Part shown: one piece after another, positions 25,711-39,889 of the stretch
Position numbering within the stretch: the first letter of the stretch is position 1
Layout: the number at the start of each line of letters is the position of its first letter
Assembly: GCA_020086605.1 (NCBI GenBank)
Contig: JACBWW010000022.1
Span: forward strand, 2,788,559 to 2,852,558
Direction: 5' to 3'
Source: Lanius collurio
Lineage: Eukaryota > Chordata > Aves > Passeriformes > Laniidae
Length of the DNA: 64,000 nt
Made by a program: the position numbers and the translations under genes
Notes under the pieces: generated by a model
The model's input: only the letters and a program-made list of their open reading frames with translations
Told to the model about the DNA's origin: nothing
The model's database searches: none

Positions 25711-27050
25711 AAATCAAATTTAAAAACCAACATAAAACCCCATGACTGTCCTTTTCAGGCCCTGCAGAAAGTACACTATACGCCTGATGCTCCAATTCAT
25801 TATGATATTCTATTAGATCTGCCAACAGAAAGTGCATTTTGAGTTTCTAAATGTTGTTTCCATTAGAATCAATCACTCCATGCAATTAAGCCAATAGGCT
25901 CTCACCATTTCTGCTGTTATGAGCTAAACCATCCTAAATATATTGACAGCTGTCTCCTGGAAGATGACACAAATTAGGTGGAGGAGGCATAAGCCTAAAT
26001 GTCACCAGTGATAGGACAACAGTTATTCTTTCAGAAATCCACCTAATTTTCATACCCCATAAGGCATGCTGTAGACTTTCTTTGCATTGGCAGCATGCAG
26101 TAATCGATGTTTTGCATATTACAATCAATAACATGCTTAAATGTTTAAGTTTTGCATTCTTTTGCGATAAACATTGATATATTACAAACTATGTAAAACT
26201 GTTCATTGGACTTTTTGTTTGCAGCATGTACTGTATCATTCAGCAAATAAGTGAGCTAAATATTGTTTGTTACAAAACAGATGTCACATGAAATTATGCC
26301 ATATGTGCTATTAAACATTTTTCTTCTTTTTTTTTTTTTACAGTGAAAACTAAGATTTAGTTTCAGAAGTGAGTGTATTTGGCTTTTCAAGGACTTGAAG
26401 CATGAAAACAACATCTCTAAAATATTTTTAAATCTGCTGTGCATCTTGTAATCCAGTTTCATAGGTGGAATCCAAGTGTTTTAAATGTAGGTACATTAAA
26501 AATAATGAAATATGCCAAATGTATGATTGCATTACTACTTCTCCACAGGTTCTACTAATTTATCATAAAGGAAAACAAGAATTTTCTAGTTTTGCCTTGC
26601 CATTTAAGTGTTAAGACTTTTATCATATTGGTACCTTTAAATACATGTTCTGTAACTCAAAAATTAATATACCATTTTCAGCTACCTAAAAAAAAGTCCA
26701 GTTAATGGATGTATAAAATTTTCTGCAAACATTTTAAATTTGTACCTGAGAATAGGGGGTGTATGGGATTCACTGGGGTCAGGGATGGTCAATGCAGACT
26801 TGCTTCAGGGTGAAACCCAAACTCAGTAGCTCTGCACCAGGAAAAGGAACAAGTTCCAAGATTCAACTGTAATTGTTTTGACAGAACCATATATGCAAAA
26901 GCAGAGCAATCTATATCTCTAGACTCCCAAAGTGTGAACTCCACAACAGAGTGAGCAGAATGCAGGAAACATGTTGCTAAGAGCCATACAGTAAAACAAA
27001 ATCTGGTTGCCACAAGAAGAGTGACATTGGCATCAGAGGCAAAGACACTT

Positions 27051-27082
27051 ACACCCACAAATGGGAACACCCACAAATGGAA
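27051..27082. repeat. 16-bp tandem duplication
   Basis: The unit acacccacaaatggga is followed directly by acacccacaaatggaa, differing at one position. Confidence 0.85.
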
Positions 27083-28277
27083 AGCAAGGAGAAGGGGAGC
27101 AGATGCAGCAGCATGAGGAAGAAACTCAAAGCAAAGATCTTCAGACTCCATATGTAGTTTTCTTTCTCTTATTCATCAAAAGGAGAAAGACAGGGTAAAC
27201 AAAAAGGGAGATAAAGACAAGAAGGTGAAGAAAATATTTTTTTTCTTTTTCCCCCCCGAAGGCAAATACTTGCTTACATTTCTAAATATACTATCTTTGT
27301 GAGGCCTCTCTGTAATACAAGTAACTAATTGCTTGCCAGTGAGCAGTAAAACTGATAATAAGAGTCCTTGATCTCCCAGCTTGGTGGAGATTCCCGAGGC
27401 TTCTAGTCAGTTAAAAAAAAACCCTGCAAATAAACTTTAACACTTCAGTGGATGGAGTCTCTCCTCTAACACTACGAGTTTCCATATGGAGCCAGACAAA
27501 CTCATCTTAGACCCCAGGATACTGCACCAGGTCTGATGAAGCTGCCTTCCACAGGTCACAGCACCTGCTCTACTGTATCAAATCCCCTTCCTGCTTTATC
27601 CTATTTTCTGAAGGGTTGTGTCACCTTTTTCACATCCTATCCTTCGTTTTGCAGGTTCTCTTGCATTATTTGTGGAGAAATGGCAGATGGGGCCACCACG
27701 AAGGATGACTGCTGTCACTCGTTCACACCACCACACACATGGGAGACAGATAAATACCAGTTTATTGGCTCACTGAGTTTTCCCACAAGGAGAAGATTTT
27801 CCAGCACAGTGATGCAGCAAAATTCAGTGCCTCCAACCAACCAGCCCCACCAGCCCTGCTTTAGACTGATAGCAGGAGGATGAGCCCTTGTTCTGGTGCC
27901 CACCCTGCAGGTCAGCACAGAGCTCTGGCTGCTGGGGAGAGGGTCCCCAAGATCCCTTGTCACCACAGGGATGGGCACCTGGTGCCAACGTCTGCCCCTC
28001 AGACCTGGTGCTGCAATGCCAAGCACCATCCTAAAACTGCTGGCTTCTCCAATTTCCTGATCTAAAACGCCTTAGCTAAGTCTAAACAGGGTTTTTGTCA
28101 GTAGTGCAAGACACAGTAGAAGTGGATCAAGCATTTTCCCAGGAAAAAGCACAACCATGGAGCAGCAGGCAGGAACAGCTATTCTGCAATAACTTCCCTC
28201 ATGGCAAACCCTTGGTTTGTGCAAGAGGTTCAGCACAGAAAACATACACAACTTCTAAAAAAAAAATCAAACACAGC

Positions 28278-28291
28278 TTTTTTTTTTTTTT
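28278..28291. repeat. Poly(T) run, 14 bp
   Basis: Uninterrupted T14. There is no retrocopy or LINE sequence beside it that would make it a transposon tail. Confidence 0.85.
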
Positions 28292-30242
28292 CTGCAAATA
28301 CACTATTTTTCACCCAAGATTATTTTAAAGTTATATAGCCAAGTGCCAGTATTTGGGGTGATAGATTCTTTACAACTGCCAAAGATCTGAGAGTGGGAAA
28401 GATTACAGGTAACCCTGCAACCCGGATTGAATGCAAATAAGAGTTGTAAAAGCTTCCTCTTCTCCCTGCCTCCATGTTGCACCTTATGCAGCAAAGTGCT
28501 TAGTACATGATAAAAATAGCTAGATCTTTCAAAATCTTAGAAGAAAAGTACTTGAATGTTTTTCTTTAAACGCTGTATTTTCTTAAAGGCAACATAATGA
28601 GGTCAACGAAAGCTGGCTTCAAGCTGATAAACTGTGTTTAGGAGAAACCAGAGGTTGAGTGAGGGGGTTTTAGCAGAGGAAAACAAAGAGAATGATTGCA
28701 AAAGTCAGATCTCAAAATGTTAATCAGATTCAGAAACATAAAACATGACAATTTAATGGTGTTTGGTTAAAACCAGAAAATTTTAAAGTTCTAAGCATCT
28801 TACATTGAATTCTAATACTTTTTTAATTATTAGATATAAAATGCTTACAATTTTCACTGAAAATTAGACTTGGTAATTTATATTTCTTGTTTATACAGTA
28901 CAATTTGCTGATGAAAAAAATGTGCTAAACTTATTGATTCATGACCATAATTGTTTAATTATTTATCATTGCAGAATTATATTAGCATTTATAATAATGC
29001 AGATGTGCACAAAGGCTAAGAAGTCATATACAGCTTTTGTTTTGTGTTTGCTATGCTGAAATTAGGTTGATCCAGGTTGTGTGTGCACACTGCATATTGC
29101 AAGTGTTGCAACTCTGTGTCTCTTGGTTTTACTGGAGTTAGAGGGGGTCTAACCAATAGCCACAATAATGAAAACGCTCCGATAGCTAATAAAGAATATA
29201 AACCCAAAGCCAACAGCATTGCAAAAGAAGTCTCCTCTCAGGCTGATTCCTCTGTTACCATGATGCACATTAAATTCAGTGCAACACACGCACAGCTGTT
29301 TGCTCTGTACCACCCACAGCAAAGGAATAGCTTGTGTGTGTTTGGTACAGGGGAAGCCAACGAGAGCTGTGCACCACAAAAATTACAACCAGCTAAGCCA
29401 GCCAAAATCTTCTGCGTGAGGCCAGTTAAAGAAGAACACAAGAACTCTCGATATGAGAGAAACACATTCCTTTAATTTTCATCTTTATTTTAAGGGATCA
29501 TAAACAGTGGAAGAAAATGACAGATGCCTCACTTCAGCCTCTCCTCCCCTCTGTGTGCTAAATCTATTCCCTCAAGGAACTCCAATAAGACTGACATACA
29601 TCCCTTTCTGGAGAGCTGCTAAAATAGCTTTGCCATGGGCTTCACAAGAAATTTGTAACACCAAGTGTGTCTTCTGGACTCATCCTTTTGACATATTGAT
29701 AGCCAAGACTCCCATTGCCTCTCCCCTCTGTGCTCTTTTCTCCTAACACTATTTACTGGTGCTACCTTTTCATAATTAAGAGTCCGTATCAAAGCAGTTG
29801 TAACACCATTTAAGCAGCTTTTCTAAGGAATCAAATCTAAATGAAAAGGCAAAGTATAAAAATGCCCCATCTTCCGCTGTGCCTAACTGATTTGCTCTGC
29901 ATTTTATCCTCAGGGAGGTGCTGATTCCAAAAGCCAGGGAAGAAGGACCATTCACAAAAGCAGCATCACACAACCAGCAAGGACAGTGGATTGTACACCC
30001 ACACATGAGGGTCTCTAAAAGCAGCCCCCCAGTTGTGCTGTGGCTGTGGTGGCTGAATTGTTCATCACAATTCACAGGGTGAGCATTTAACCTACTGACT
30101 CCTGCATCACAGCACAGGCCAGGTATTTGTTTCTTTTGTTAGATTAATATTGGTAACAGAATAACACACTCATTAGTGGTGATAATGATTATACAGAGAG
30201 GTAGAATAGCAATTCTTCCAATGTACCGCACAGAGGAGTCAG

Positions 30243-30260
30243 TTTCATTAATTAATGAAA
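30243..30260. promoter_or_regulatory. 18-bp perfect palindrome with homeodomain cores
   Basis: The sequence tttcattaattaatgaaa is its own reverse complement over all 18 positions. The centre attaattaat presents overlapping TAAT/ATTA cores in inverted orientation, the arrangement bound by dimers of paired-class or POU homeodomain proteins. AT-rich DNA produces such palindromes by chance more often than balanced DNA, so binding is only a suggestion. Confidence 0.45.
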
Positions 30261-33200
30261 TTTATTAAAGAACACAAGACAATCAAAGAAAACACACTTT
30301 GGTTAAGCACCTTCTCAGATGCTGATCATTGGCTCAGTAACTTTAAACCTTTCCACCTGCTATAAAAATGCTACACGTGCCACACAGAGGGAAGAGGGAC
30401 AGGAGAGCACACCCTGGCTCAGAGATGGCAAGCATCCTTTCCCCCTTGGCTAGCAAGAACAGAAGCCCCCACAGAGGCTGCAAGGGGCTCCAGACTGGTA
30501 AAAACCCAGAGGAGCTAAACAGCAGGATGAACTGAATAGATCCCTCCATTTCCCAGCTTGTCACTGTGCAATGGAAGAGACCTGCAATGGAAGTTCCTCT
30601 GGGAGTGCTTCTGCAAGGTCCCAGCCACACCTTCAAGAAGTCTGAGTGAGGACTTCCTCTGAGCAGGATTATTTCAAACACTCTGCGGTTATTAAAACCT
30701 GAATACTCATAAACATCTGTGAGGGATGGCCATTAAACAAATTATTTACCAGAACTACAGAACAACATGCAGGTTTTGGGTTTCCCTAATGTAAAACAAA
30801 ACACAAACAAACAAACAAACAAACAAAACACCAAAAAACAGCAACAAAAGAACTATGGCAGAGTATAGACTTGAATCCAAGTTCCCAGTCTCAGAGCTAT
30901 CTCAGGCAGCAGTGCCTGCATTTCTTTAAGTGATCACATTCCTACATGACTGTCATGTCAGATTTTAATTCTGGCTACCAACACACTGCCATTTGCTATC
31001 TGGGGGATTTATTTGCTTTGCCAAGCAAGGAAATACCAGAGTGTTCAACTGTGTGTTTACTGCTCAAGCAGTTTTAGGAGGAAAAAAGGTGGTGAGAAGA
31101 GTAAAAAATGCTATAGGAGCTGCAAGAATAATTTCCTGAATTTCCCCCAGGAATTAGTTACATTACATAGTATTTCTGATCTTCCAATTTGATCTTTGAT
31201 TTTTAGTTCCACCACCATGAGATAGCAGTTGCTCAGTGCTCTGCAGAGAGATGTGTAAGAGATTAGGAAATGCTTGAATACAACAGACACCACAACAGGG
31301 GACTCAAAACATGCCATGGCAGCAAACCAAAGACGGTATCTCTCACCTTACTTTGCTTACTCTGTTTAGTTCAAATATAAATGTCTTTCAGGAAATGACA
31401 ATAAATTGCAATCTATTTTTATTATGATCTTTCCAGGTGATGCCATATCTACATTAAATCAAGTGACTGGTAAGATCAACATGCCAACAGTGAGTCCCCA
31501 TCTCAGTTTAGAACAAGACCTATCCATAAACCAGACAGACACATCTAACAGCAGAGAACTATTTTTTAAGTAATGCTTTCTGGCTTGCCAATATTTGCTG
31601 CAAAACTCTAGACATCTGTGGGGAAAAGTAACAAACTTACCTCAATTTCTTCAAGTAAACATTTTGAAACCAAAGTCAACAAGACTTTGTCTCAGGAAGA
31701 GGATTTGAGGGTTGTTTTGGTTCCTGCACAGGACTTGGTGCAAGTCACTTCCGAGTGTCAGAATTTATTGTGTTTCTTGGATCTCCAAATGGAAACCAAG
31801 CTCATTCAAAATCCACCTCACAAAGGAATTGCTTACAACTCCTAAATCACAACCCAGAACTCAGTATTTCAGGTCACTTATTTGTAAGATAACAAAAACA
31901 CACCTGTTGTAGTTCTTACTAAATGATGTGTGAAGTCACTACATTTATACAAGGCTGATGTAACTCTGTAGCCTAAATTCTTCTCTTTTCCTTTAGCACC
32001 AATCTGGAGAAACTGTTCTTGCAGTGAAGGAGCACAACTTCATGCAAATTGTCCCATGTCCTCAAAACCACTGCCCCTGAAGTCAGACTGAGTGCTGCAG
32101 AAGCTATCCCAGGAAAGAACTGCTTTAACACGCTTAATGAAGAAATGAGGTGGAATTGAAATGAATTTTCACAGCAATCAATACAATACTTCAATGTTTC
32201 CTTGAAAAGCCTGGCTCCTCTTCTCCCAGGTTGCCCCTTACTTCTTTCCCATTGTATTTCTATCAATTTAGAACTTAAATCAGCAAAACAATTGTGTGAC
32301 TTTCAAAAATGCTTGAAATCTATAAGCATGAAAATGTATTTTTTGTGGCTGTGTGCAACCATGAAACATTTTTTAATAAAGAGATTGAAGTTGTATCTGC
32401 TCTGTTATTTGCCTGGGTTTGCTGTCACCACTGCTGCACCCCCACAACTTTATAATGGTTAATATCAAAGTATGTCTGGACTACAATGGATGGGTTTTGT
32501 CCTTCATTAGAATCATTGTTTTTCATCACACTTTATTTTCAGTAATTTTCCTTTAAAATAACTCTTTGAACCAAAGCCTACATTCCTCTCCTGTTCCAAC
32601 ACTAATCTCCTATTTGCCAGTGCTCAGGATTCACATATATTGCTATATTTGGTGTTATTCCTAAAGCTCTTCATAATTACACCACAATTAATTCCTTAAA
32701 TTTAAAAGTGTTTTGAGCTCTCCTAATTGTAGAGACAACTTCAAGAATATTGCCAAAATAATCTAATTGTCTCCAAGTGACAAAGCGATGAACAAAAATC
32801 ACTTTAAAATAAAAAACCCTTCTCATAAGCCAACATCATATTTGTGGGGAGTCTGACTCACAGTTGTGAGTGCTGGTGTTTAGTAACATAAACTGCTCTT
32901 TCCACAAATATCCTGGAAACTTTATACAACTTCTTAAGCTCAGGGAGGTCATGCAGGAAAAGTGCTAAACCCCCAGATCTTCCAGTTCCCAGATGGATGC
33001 TTTGTTCACAGACACACAGATCCTATACTAGCCTCTAATCCCGTTAACATCCCATCCATGAACTGTCTACTGATCCTGCAGCTGGGACTCACCATCAGCT
33101 GCTGTCTCTTCCTGCTCCTCCAGCCTCCAAACAGGAGGCCAAAGCCACATTCACACAGCCCAAGAGCTTCCACGCAGCACCGAGTGCACTGCACCCTCAA

Positions 33201-34589
33201 ACAGCCATAGTTCAGCACAGGAGGGTCTACAATCCCCCTTCTGTCCTTCTGCACTGTGACAAGGACCAGAGGACAATTGTGTGCCCAGGCAGAGGTACAC
33301 ACCATCATCAGCTCAGAGGGAATCACCACCTGCACAGCACAAAGCACATGGGGCACTCAAATGGACACCTTGTACACCTCAAAATGAACAGAAGGTGGAG
33401 AATCTCCAGAGCACAGAGGAGACCTCATTTCTTCAGTTTGTTCTCAAGTGGCCCCTGAGCGTAAACAGTTCAGAAAGACCTGTGGTTTAACAGAGTCAAA
33501 TTTCCTTCTCCGGGTAAAAATAAATTGAGGTAAACAAAGTAAAGCCTTCGTCCCCCTCCCCCTGACAGTACTGAACTCTCAGAAAGCCTCTCCATGACTG
33601 AGCATGCAGAGCCTGAGCCACTTACTCAGGACTGGTAATGTACAAAGTCCCATCTGGGGAGTCCTGTCCTGTAACCCACTGCAAGGTCACCTCCACATCA
33701 AGCCGATTTCAGAGGCTGCACAACACTGAACAGACTCTGGCTGTTCCCTGATCCCAGAGGGCACGACTCCCACTGCAACACGAGAGTTAGCCCAGTATTC
33801 TAATCATCACCCAGACCCCAAAGAGCCTTCAAACTGAAGAGATTGGGGAAAAATAATCTTTTAGGAGATAAGCATAGTTTTGTCTGTGCATAATGAGAGT
33901 AAAACATGAGATATCTAAATCTTTATCCCACATTCATACATTTATAGCCAAAAAAGCAAGGAACGGTATCAGAAATGTTCCAAGAATACTATGCCAGTAC
34001 TTATCTGGTAACACTTGAGATGGAGAAGATAATTGAAAGGATGATTGCATTGGGCTTGTTGTACTCCATTGATAAGAAAGGTTTTAGAGAGCCCATTCAG
34101 TATGCTCAGCCATGGTACAAGATGCCAGGAGAAAACACAGTACTGCAGCAGTGACAGCACCTCAGATCTGTGAAACATTAAAATGAAAGATAAAGCAGGG
34201 GCTGAAAGAAGCAATATTGGGCACACTTTGCACCATGACAAACATTTGGACAAATATCTAGACATCAGAATACCTCTTAATCACTGCCCTCTGACTGTCA
34301 CCCAGCATTCCCATGCAAAAATCTGCTTGTAAAGAAGCCTTTGCTGTCTCTCCCCTTGGGAAGGGCCAGTAAGAAAAACACCACCAGCCCAAATCCTGTG
34401 TGGCTGTGCTCTCAGGATCTGCCAGCAGGGCTGACATGAGGTCCAAACCAGGAAAAACAGGAGGTGATCACTTGTTTTCCTGTTCTGTTTATTAAACAGT
34501 TCTTCCTTGATTATAACTAAGCACTAAGTTTTTGCAATACTAGCAAAATCTGTAACGGTTTCTATAACTCTCATGATATTCTAAGCTAA
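30261..34589. other. Non-coding span
   Basis: No gene recognised. It includes the (CAAA)6 run at 30804-30827 and several TAAT-rich stretches around 32480-32800. A GC-richer stretch lies at 33050-33470 without a recognisable product. Confidence 0.55.
30804..30827. repeat. (CAAA)6 microsatellite
   Basis: Six uninterrupted CAAA units inside a longer A/C-rich tract (about 30791-30840). A typical mildly polymorphic simple repeat. Confidence 0.9.
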
Positions 34590-35030
34590 CTTCAGAGGCA
34601 GAGCAATTTACCAGAACTGCAGCTTAAACAAGTTTGAATTTCATTTGCTATATATATGAAGAGAATGCTCTTACTGAAAAAAGAAATGCATGAGCGCACA
34701 TTAAAGCAGAGCTTTGATTCTGAACTCTTTATCCTGAACTCTGAACAATGGATACTTATGAATCATTTGTGCTGCATACTGAAGCCTTTTGAACTGGTAA
34801 CAAGAGAAATCAGTTCTGCTAATGCATCTCTCATCCCAGATCTCTCACTCATCCAGATTTTAAATCTGAAACTTAGAAGAATAAAACCGTCTTTTTGGAA
34901 GGACCGAGAGTATTTTGGAAAACAGACTGGTCAGAGGGGAGGGGAATTTCAGGATGGAGCAATAATGAGATTGTGTGCAGGTTCTGATTTTCAAGACCAG
35001 AGGTTTAAAATAAACGTCTGACAAAGGTGG
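34590..35030 (+). mobile_element. Decayed hAT-superfamily transposase fragment
   Basis: Translated in one plus-strand frame, this stretch follows the order of conserved blocks in ZBED/Charlie-type hAT transposases. First is LPELQLKQV (34608-34634), where the family has LP.hKL.QDV. A stop codon at 34635-34637 and ISFAIYM then replace the TRWNSTYYM motif. Next comes KRMLLLKKEM, equivalent to the helix after that motif. NSEQWILM and ILKPFELVTREIS match the W.....LKPFE.AT.E.S block. LIQILNLKLRRIKPSF follows, and finally DQRFK stands in for LDPRFK. The open part is 34656-35018, 121 codons. The catalytic C-terminal segment, BED zinc finger, terminal inverted repeats and target duplications are not visible. 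It is a pseudogenised internal fragment with at least one stop and a lost RWNST motif, and cannot encode an active enzyme. Confidence 0.78.
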
Positions 35031-38000
35031 GGAAGAAGCATTAAAAAATGGTTTGTACTGCTTGCATTTGGGGTCCATCTGGGCAATATTGTCAATATTG
35101 TAGAGCAAAACTAGATCGTGGATGTCCTAATGATTGGGATGATACTAAGTAAAATTTTGGATATGGACACAACACTGGATTACAGTTTAGGAACCTGTCC
35201 CATATACTGGCATAAATTTGGTCCTAGTAATAAAAAAAGTGCCACGAAGATAGGAATTCTCTCTTAGCCTTACTAGTACTATAAAGTCTTTATATGTAAG
35301 CCATCTTTAGTCCTTCCCCACTTCTTACAGTTAACACAAAATGATCCTAGTTATGAAGGAAAGGCTCCTACTTATGAATTTTATACAAGCCAGATGCAGC
35401 AAGTTCCACATTTGAGGATATGTTTCACAGAAGAGATCAAACCACATTAAAAGAACTAGAAGTGCAGTCTGCCATGATGCATGGACATGTGCCTCCAACT
35501 CCAGGCTTTTGAGAATTCCTTTTAAACACAAAAGTGTGTGAAAAAAGCTACTGAAATTTTATAAGAGATAAATTGCACAATACCAACCTGATTAAATTTC
35601 AAATGCTATCAACTTTTGCTTAGAGTCTACGACAGAGAACAGACCTGAATTGAGAGTGCAGCCAATGAAAATGTTTCCCAGGCAGGTCCAGACATGTGAC
35701 AAATGAATGTCCACGTTGAATGACAATGTCACTAACGACAGAAGCATTGGAAGATCAAGCAAAGTGCACAATCATAACTCTGCATTTCAGTGCAAAATTC
35801 ACCCTTAATATTTAGCAGTGATGACCTCTGAGTGGCAAAAAGCCTGCAGTGTCCCAGGTGCACACACCAGTGCATTGGAGAGGCTGGCATCAGCACACTG
35901 CTCCATCACAGCTCGGAGGCACATGCTGCACTAGTTAGGTGCCTATGCAAGATGCACAGAGATAAAATCAGTCCCACAAGAACAGCCCGGTCCCCTCTCC
36001 CTGCCATGCAGCCACAGGTCCCCAGTCAAGGCTGTTTCCTCTGGCAGTTTCCCAGGTAGGTGATTGAACCAGGGCTCAGCTACCGGAATGGCATTTGGCA
36101 GCTCAGAAAGAGAAGGTGGGGGGATGAAGCAGAGGGACCCCAAGGCAGCCCCAGAGAAGGCTCAGCAGTGTCCAAGGGCATTGTCCAAGGGTCTCTGGCA
36201 CTGGGACACTGGGGAACAGCAGGGTCTTGCTGCTCCATCACCCCACATGTCCCTTTTCAGCAGTGATCACTGTCAGGTATCACCACTGCCCACATCAAAG
36301 TGCAGGTGAGCATCTGCCATAGCTCTCTTCTCACAGGGATGATTTGTGGGCAGGGTGCATTCAATAAATTACTTAAATTTCAAAATTTGGATGCACCTGT
36401 AATCCCCAAGGTTCCATCAAATGTTCTTCCTACCCTCTTTATAATTATATACATACTTTAGATTAAACAGTGGTAGAATTTCCTAAGTACATGCCATAAA
36501 TACTTTCATATGCCAAACTAAAAGTTTCCTTTCTCATGTTTAGTGACCCTTAAATCAAACTTCTTTCAGATCACCCAACTGTTACAGTAATAGCAAAAGC
36601 AACAGGATGGAAATAGCAAAATTACACACACACACACTTTAGGCTGTACCCACAAAAAGGAACAACCTCTCCCCTGAAATGCAGCCAGCTCGGGGCTGAA
36701 ATGAATTTGGATTTAAGAAACAAAACAACTCCCCAGCAGTTTTGGAGAAAAGACAAAAGTTTTGCACAGGGCAGCTCAGCTCATCTAAGGCAAGCAGCAG
36801 AGTAACAGGAATGTCTTCCTGCAGAAAGAGCGAACCTGGAAGCCACCCTAAATAGCACAGCACACTGATTGCTACCTGTACAAGTGGCCAAAAGAAACTG
36901 AAAAACATGAATCTGCATTTTCCAGGAAGCTCTAAGGTTTGGATAACCAAGGAGTTTCCCTGTAGATAGGACAAGAGCAGCAGGAAAGGAAGCGGAGAAC
37001 GAACCCCCAGCGCAGTGGTGCAAGTTCTCATTTTCAATGCTAGAGCTGCTTTATATGCTGAGCTCCCATCCTTCAAGAGCAGGTCAATGTTTTAATGTGG
37101 ATTGGGCACATAAATGCAGATCAATTTATGCATTAAAAAAAATCATCTACATGTGCATTTATTTCAATTTCATTTTAGTGAATCAGGTCCTGATTCAATG
37201 CTAACTGAAAACCCTTGAAATAACTGCGAGCTTGCTCATAGCCAATTCTGTGTCACCACTATGAAATTAGTAGTGAAATTAAATGGCTCAACAGTGCTAA
37301 GACATTCCCCAACTACTCCAGCAAGCAGTCGCTCACCTCTAAGGTTAACAGGATAAAGGCTGGATAAAGAAACTACTCATTATACCAGCTCTACAAAGAA
37401 GCAATTATGAGACTTTATAAAGTGGTTTCAAATATATTTTGCAAACTAGGACTCAGACAAATATTAGTGGCAGCAAATTACAGTACTTAGCAGAATTATC
37501 ACCAGAAAAGAGACTCTTTTAATCTATAAAAAATATCAACAAAAGATGTAAATATGGACTCCTCGATGGGTGGTATATCTTGAAGAAAATATACATCTAA
37601 TCTCACAGTGTGTTACCTCCAGTACCTGGAGAGAAGGTTAACAATTCAGAGCTGTTTCCTACAGCTATAGAATATATTTTGATGTAGATTTGTAGATATC
37701 ACAGACTTAAAATCTATTGTATAATCACAGGGCAAGTGCAAGGAACCTGGGGACATACTTCTCCACAGTAAAGTGCTGGAACACTGGCATTCATTTTAAT
37801 CAATGCTATTCCCTGTTTTTAACAAATTATATTTCATTCCATGGCCTTTAGGTTCTATTTTTCTGCACATAAACAGCAGCAGCGTTTTCCCCACCACACG
37901 TACAATTTGCAGCTGAGTCCTGGCATTACACAAGTGTTTATCTCCACGTGTGATGGGCAGCTGGGAGAGCACAGAGTTGCCCTCACTGAGTTTCAAGCAT

Positions 38001-39889
38001 CAGATAATGGTCTCCAGAGCAGCCCTGCTTGGGCACCAACAGATCTGCTGCTGGGTTAAACTGCACATGCCAGCAGGAAAACTGTTGGTGATCCAGGGAT
38101 TCTCAATCCCCGTGAATTCCCTTCCTCACAGTTCCATTCAAGTGGGTGAATGAGTGGTGGGAACCAGGACCTTGGGACGTGAAGCAGTGGTAGGTTAACA
38201 TCAGGATAACACAGAAAAATTTGCCCATCCTGTCACACACAATTCATGTTTAAACACGATGAACGCCAGGCTGCAGTTCAGGAAGTCAAAGATTTCTCTA
38301 GCTTTGGCCTCTCCTGACTCAAAGCATGCAGCAGTCAGGTGGAGGCCAGTGCTCATCCCACACGGCCAACTACTGTCACAGGCAGAAAATGCTCCCTGAC
38401 ATTTCTTTCTCTCCAGTTTTCAGTTTTTCTTTAATTGAATGAAGAATATGCATGGTTTTAAACACCTTCCATTAAAATCACATACAAAATGTTTTGGACA
38501 GTACTCTAGCAGATCTGGGAAGTGACCCTGATCACACACTCTGGCAAAGGAAACAGTTTCCAGGGCAGTGGCAATAACTGTCTCCCTCCTCTTCCCATGA
38601 GGGACTTCAGTCCCACCCTGAACCCACTTCCAACCACACTTACCTGAAAGCGGTGGTAGCTGCCAGCAGCAAGCATCTGAAACTGTCTGCATTAACTGAA
38701 CACATCTGGGAAGCAAGCTCTTTAACCCTTCCTTGCTTCACTCATGTGAATTTGTGTTTGGCAAGCTCCAAAACATTCAGAGGTCAGGTTTTAGCTTAAT
38801 TAAGAGACCACAAAAATCCAGACAGTCAACCAAACCTTCTGAGCCCTTGGAGTGTGGGAAAGTAAAGTAAGAAAATCACACGCCAGCAACTTCTCTGAAG
38901 ATTTCTCATGTTTGCTGTTTTGAACAAGGCTTGAAAATACCAGAACATTTTCTCTCTCTCACACTATACTTGGGCCCAACAGAGACCCCACCAAAACCTC
39001 AATGCAGAACACCTGAGCCCTGATGCATTACCATTTGCAGCTTCTTTAATTTTCCAGTATCCACAGACTCCTCCTCAGGAAATCTGCTGGAGGCATTACT
39101 TCTACCTATGTTCAGTCACATACCACCTCTTTAGTTTCTTCCAGCAGTTCCTTCATTTTTAAAATCCATCTTCCTAAACTTGGAAAAAACATCCTCCCCT
39201 TTGTTCCCCAGGTAGGTATAATTCACCCCTTACTTCTCCACATTTGCTATCTGACTCCTGGAAGAAACAGCAGAGAACTGCAGTGTCAGCAGTTCCTGAA
39301 GAGACCATCCCTTTCCCTTACTGTTTTGATAATGGTTGCTCCATGAGATCAATTAAAAGAAGAAAATGAAAACAGGAATTGATACCCAAGCCTAAGCCCT
39401 TGCCCAAGCTGAGGGCACCAACAATTGCAGAGATAATTTAGTGGTGCTCTCCTGCCCTCATTTTGTCCATGTTTATTTATGCATCTTTCCATTATAAGCA
39501 TCGTACATTAAAGTCAATAGCCTACCACTGCTTATCAGAAAACAAGTGGAGCCAGACCTGGACTTCTATAAATAAGATTTACTCTATTGGCTAAATAATG
39601 ACATCTAAACTGGTCTGATTTAACTGACTATGGCAGTTCTTAGAGCAAAATTTAATTACACTTTGTACTTATTACAGTTCCTTTGTGTGCCTCTTGCTTC
39701 CCAGCAATTTTGAAATACAGACTTAAGTCTGCTGTACAATACATCTCCATACCTATAGTGACATGTGCTAACAGATGGCACCACGAGCACAGAGCAGCAG
39801 ATCAGCATGAGTTGTCAGTTTTGGTGGCCACATTTTCCCTTAAGTTATCTCAGCCCAACAAAAAAATGGCAAGAAATAATCACTGCCCA
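35031..39889. other. Non-coding span
   Basis: No gene recognised. A possible frame-shifted continuation of the hAT fragment over the first 100 bases is too weak to call. An (AC)7 run lies at 36624-36637. GC-richer stretches occur at 35840-36310 without a recognisable product. An AT-rich stretch with repeated cataaat/atttatg elements lies at 37090-37180. Confidence 0.55.
36624..36637. repeat. (AC)7 microsatellite
   Basis: Seven uninterrupted AC units, short. Confidence 0.85.

Larger units (their letters stand above)
25711..30242. other. Non-coding span
   Basis: No gene recognised. A strong pyrimidine tract followed by acag (26318-26343) looks like a 3' splice site, but the sequence after it shows stop codons in short order and no partner donor can be assigned. 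Other contents are a 16-bp near-perfect tandem duplication at 27051-27082 and a T14 run at 28278-28291. Confidence 0.55.

Noticed and set aside
26318..26343. Strong polypyrimidine tract plus acag, like a 3' splice site
   Set aside because: Isolated. No open exon follows and no donor can be paired; T-runs before CAG arise often in this AT-rich DNA.
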